Source: Dactylorhiza incarnata
Lineage: Eukaryota > Streptophyta > Magnoliopsida > Asparagales > Orchidaceae
Direction of reading: 5' to 3'
Length of the DNA: 64,000 nt
Assembly (NCBI GenBank): GCA_033032865.1
Contig: JAWHQI010000068.1
Span: 4,836,001-4,900,000 of the forward strand
Part shown: piece by piece, positions 62,329 to 64,000 of the stretch
Layout of the letters: each line of letters begins with the position of its first letter
How positions within the stretch are numbered: position 1 is the stretch's first letter
Made by a program: the position numbers and the translations under genes
Notes under the pieces: generated by a model
The model's database searches: none
The model's input: the letters and a program-made list of their open reading frames with translations, nothing else
What the model was told of the DNA's origin: nothing

Positions 62329-62931
62329 TCAGCACCCGGCGTAGTCCGAATCGGAATAGCCATGGAGTGTGAAAGAGTCATTATGTGGGTACCATAATCC
62401 TAGTTTAGATGACCCTATTAGATAACAAAAAATACGTTTTACCACTTTTAACTGAGATTCTTTTGGATCGGCTTGAAAGCGAGCACATAAACATACGGCA
62501 AACATTATATCTGGTCTAGATTCACTTAAATAAAGAAGAGAACCTATCATTCCTCTATATAGCGTTTGATCAATAGAAATTCCAGATTCATCTTTTCCTA
62601 GTTTTAAAGAAGCACTCATAGGAGTAGAAGCTTGTTTAAGATTTTCAAATCCAAATCGTTTAAGCATATCGTGAACATATTTTGATTGACACAGAAAAAT
62701 ACCATCAGTTCTTTGTGAAATTTGAAAACCAAGAAAATATGATAGTTCTCCTACAAGACTCATTTCAAATTCATTTTTCATTATGAAGACTACTTCATTA
62801 CACAACTCTTCATTAGTGGCTCCAAAAATGATGTCATCAACATATATTTGTAGAATAATTAATTCGTTATTTTTATGCTTAATGAAGTGTGTGTTGTCTG
62901 CACTTCCCATAACATAACCGTACTCTAACAA
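62329..62931 (-). CDS. pol: E10 pol: RT C-terminal part and RNase H start
   Basis: It has YVDDIIFGA (intact catalytic box), [57 protein letters not shown] and [10 protein letters not shown]. It aligns closely with E9 55200-55780. Confidence 0.92.
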   Translation of the reverse strand: MLEYGYVMGSADNTHFIKHKNNELIILQIYVDDIIFGATNEELCNEVVFIMKNEFEMSLVGELSYFLGFQISQRTDGIFLCQSKYVHDMLKRFGFENLKQASTPMSASLKLGKDESGISIDQTLYRGMIGSLLYLSESRPDIMFAVCLCARFQADPKESQLKVVKRIFCYLIGSSKLGLWYPHNDSFTLHGYSDSDYAGC

Positions 62932-63076
62932 AAATGATGTAAGACTATCATACCAGGCATGGGGCGCTTGTTTTAAACCATAAAGCGCTTTTTCTAATTT
63001 GTAAACATGATTTAGAAATCTTTCATTTATGAAACCGGGGGTTGTTCTACATAAACTTCTTCTTTAATAAACCCGT
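62932..63076 (-). pseudogene. pol: E10 pol: RT middle, frameshifted
   Basis: The minus strand encodes the [18 protein letters not shown] region and the VEQPPGF region in different frames. At least one frameshift and an indel (near 63040-63080) separate the flanking ORFs. Confidence 0.75.
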
Positions 63077-63628
63077 TTAAAAAGCACTTTTAACATCCAT
63101 TTGAAATAATTTTATTCTTTTAAAACTCGCAAATGCCAAAAATATTCGTATAGATTCTAAGCGAGCTACGGGTGCAAAAGTTTCTTCAAAATCTACCCCC
63201 TCGATTTGTGAATAGCCTTGAGCAACTAAGCGTGCTTTATTTCTTGCAATCCTAGATTCACCATCTAGCTTATTTTTAAAAATCCATTTTACGCCAATAA
63301 TTGGATGATTAGATGGTCTTTCTACTAAATTCCAAACTTTATTTCTTTCAAATTGTCCTAACTCTTCATTCATTGCCAAAAACCAAAATTCGTCATTTAA
63401 AGCGGTGGAAACGTTTTTAGGTTCAATTTCAGACACAAAGCAAATATTTGAAAATGTTTCATGAAGAGAGGACTGAGTTCTTACCCCAGTAGAAGGTTCC
63501 CCAATGACTAGCTCCTTTGGATGATTTTTGGAGAAGTTTAGAATGCTTGGGGGTACATATTCATCTTCTTTTGACTTCTCCTCCTCTTCTTTGGACGGTT
63601 CTTCTTCGTCGTGCTCCAAGGATGGCAA
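63077..63628 (-). CDS. pol: E10 pol: integrase linker and RT N-terminal part
   Basis: An acidic linker ([21 protein letters not shown]) is followed by RT entry: [43 protein letters not shown] and QMDVKSAF. It is the same as in E9 53270-53770 and 54510-55030. Confidence 0.92.
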   Translation of the reverse strand: MPSLEHDEEEPSKEEEEKSKEDEYVPPSILNFSKNHPKELVIGEPSTGVRTQSSLHETFSNICFVSEIEPKNVSTALNDEFWFLAMNEELGQFERNKVWNLVERPSNHPIIGVKWIFKNKLDGESRIARNKARLVAQGYSQIEGVDFEETFAPVARLESIRIFLAFASFKRIKLFQMDVKSAF

Positions 63629-63784
63629 AGGTTCATCATCGGTACCTGTAGGGAGCTTTTCTGCACATGGAACAAACTCATCAAATCTGACATTAATTAA
63701 CTCTTCAACCTTGCTTGATCTTTTATTAAATATTATATATGCTTTACTAGTTGAAGAATAACCAAGAAATTTTCCTTCATCGCA
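63629..63784 (-). pseudogene. pol: E10 pol: integrase linker, interrupted
   Basis: The minus strand encodes [17 protein letters not shown] and the following linker, with a stop at the end of FDE (63783-63785) and a frame change at about 63630. Confidence 0.7.
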
Positions 63785-64000
63785 TTATTCGTCAAATTTT
63801 CCTAAAGAATCTTTTGTATTAAGAATGAAGCATTTACATCCAAATACTCTAAAATACGATACGTTGGGTTTCTTTTGATAGTAAAGTTCATATGGTGTGA
63901 GAGTTAATGATGGGCGAAGCATAACTCTATTCATTACATAGCATGCAGTGCTTAAGGCTTCTGCCCAAAAATACTTAGGTAATTTATATTCAGATAGCAT
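63785..64000 (-). CDS. pol: E10 pol: integrase (partial at window edge)
   Basis: [68 protein letters not shown] is the copia integrase part after the catalytic core. The frame is open to the window edge. Confidence 0.9.
   Translation of the reverse strand: MLSEYKLPKYFWAEALSTACYVMNRVMLRPSLTLTPYELYYQKKPNVSYFRVFGCKCFILNTKDSLGKFDE

Larger units (their letters stand above)
56132..64000 (-). mobile_element. E10: Sirevirus-like copia element, minus strand, inserted in E9
   Basis: On the minus strand, reading leftward from the window edge: integrase, RT, RNase H, a long 3' untranslated region (with two later insertions) and the 3' LTR at 57314-56132. TCAAC at 56127-56131 is the expected target duplication. 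The 5' LTR and gag lie right of the window. Confidence 0.9.

Noticed and set aside
1..64000. Host protein-coding genes
   Set aside because: Every frame with a recognisable domain belongs to retrotransposon gag, pol or an element-associated ORF; I found no exon series of a host gene.

Overview
This window looks like a repeat-only stretch of a flowering-plant nuclear genome. I recognise no host gene. It is a stack of at least ten nested or truncated LTR retrotransposons: Ty1/copia elements of Sirevirus type, one other copia element, a Ty3/gypsy Tat-type element and a Ty3/gypsy chromovirus. Two small later insertions sit among them. Plant origin follows from initiator-tRNA-Met-type primer sites (TGGTATCAGAGC and variants), the dual RNase H of the Tat pol, the chromovirus integrase tail, and Sirevirus traits (a C-run close to the LTR end, an extra ORF after pol, a second zinc knuckle in gag). 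I cannot name the species.

Layout. E1 (1-8461, +) is a Sirevirus-like copia element with the end of gag, broken pol, an envelope-position ORF, a polypurine tract and the 3' LTR. E2 (8462-15931, -) is a related copia element with gag, pol and 5' LTR. E3 (15932-20070, +) is a pol-less Sirevirus derivative that keeps an LTR part, the gag tail and envelope-position ORF remnants. E4 (20071-21353, +) is an LTR fragment. E5 (21354-30438, -) is a Tat-type gypsy element with RNase H, a second RNase H and integrase, and a long 3' region that carries two genes in antisense orientation, each with its own TATA box. E6 (30439-41906, -) is a degraded chromovirus with LTRs of about 5.1 kb. E7 (41907-43397, +) is an LTR plus gag start from the same family as E4. 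E8 (43398-48669, +) is a copia element inserted in E7 gag. E9 (48670-56131, +) is a Sirevirus-like element inserted in E8 RNase H, with a 1.23-kb tandem duplication inside its own pol. E10 (56132 to beyond 64000, -) is inserted in E9 RNase H. It carries a palindromic SINE/MITE-like complex (57375-58214) and a solo LTR (58482-60010), both with visible 5-bp target duplications.

Almost every reading frame is broken by stops or frameshifts, and some catalytic residues are lost (E1 RT YVDD to YVDY; E2 protease DSG to NSG). Protein statements below therefore describe ancestry and not present activity. Domain order is the usual gag - protease - integrase - RT - RNase H in copia elements. In the gypsy elements integrase follows RNase H.

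The most unusual signal is non-coding. Arrays of a CpG-bearing, nearly palindromic word (TTCGACGAA and the related TCGACGC) recur in LTRs and untranslated regions of otherwise unrelated elements, copia and gypsy alike. Other families in the window carry analogous arrays built on different palindromic words. Element boundaries come from TG...CA ends, primer sites, purine tracts and target duplications read by eye. Percent identities were not computed.
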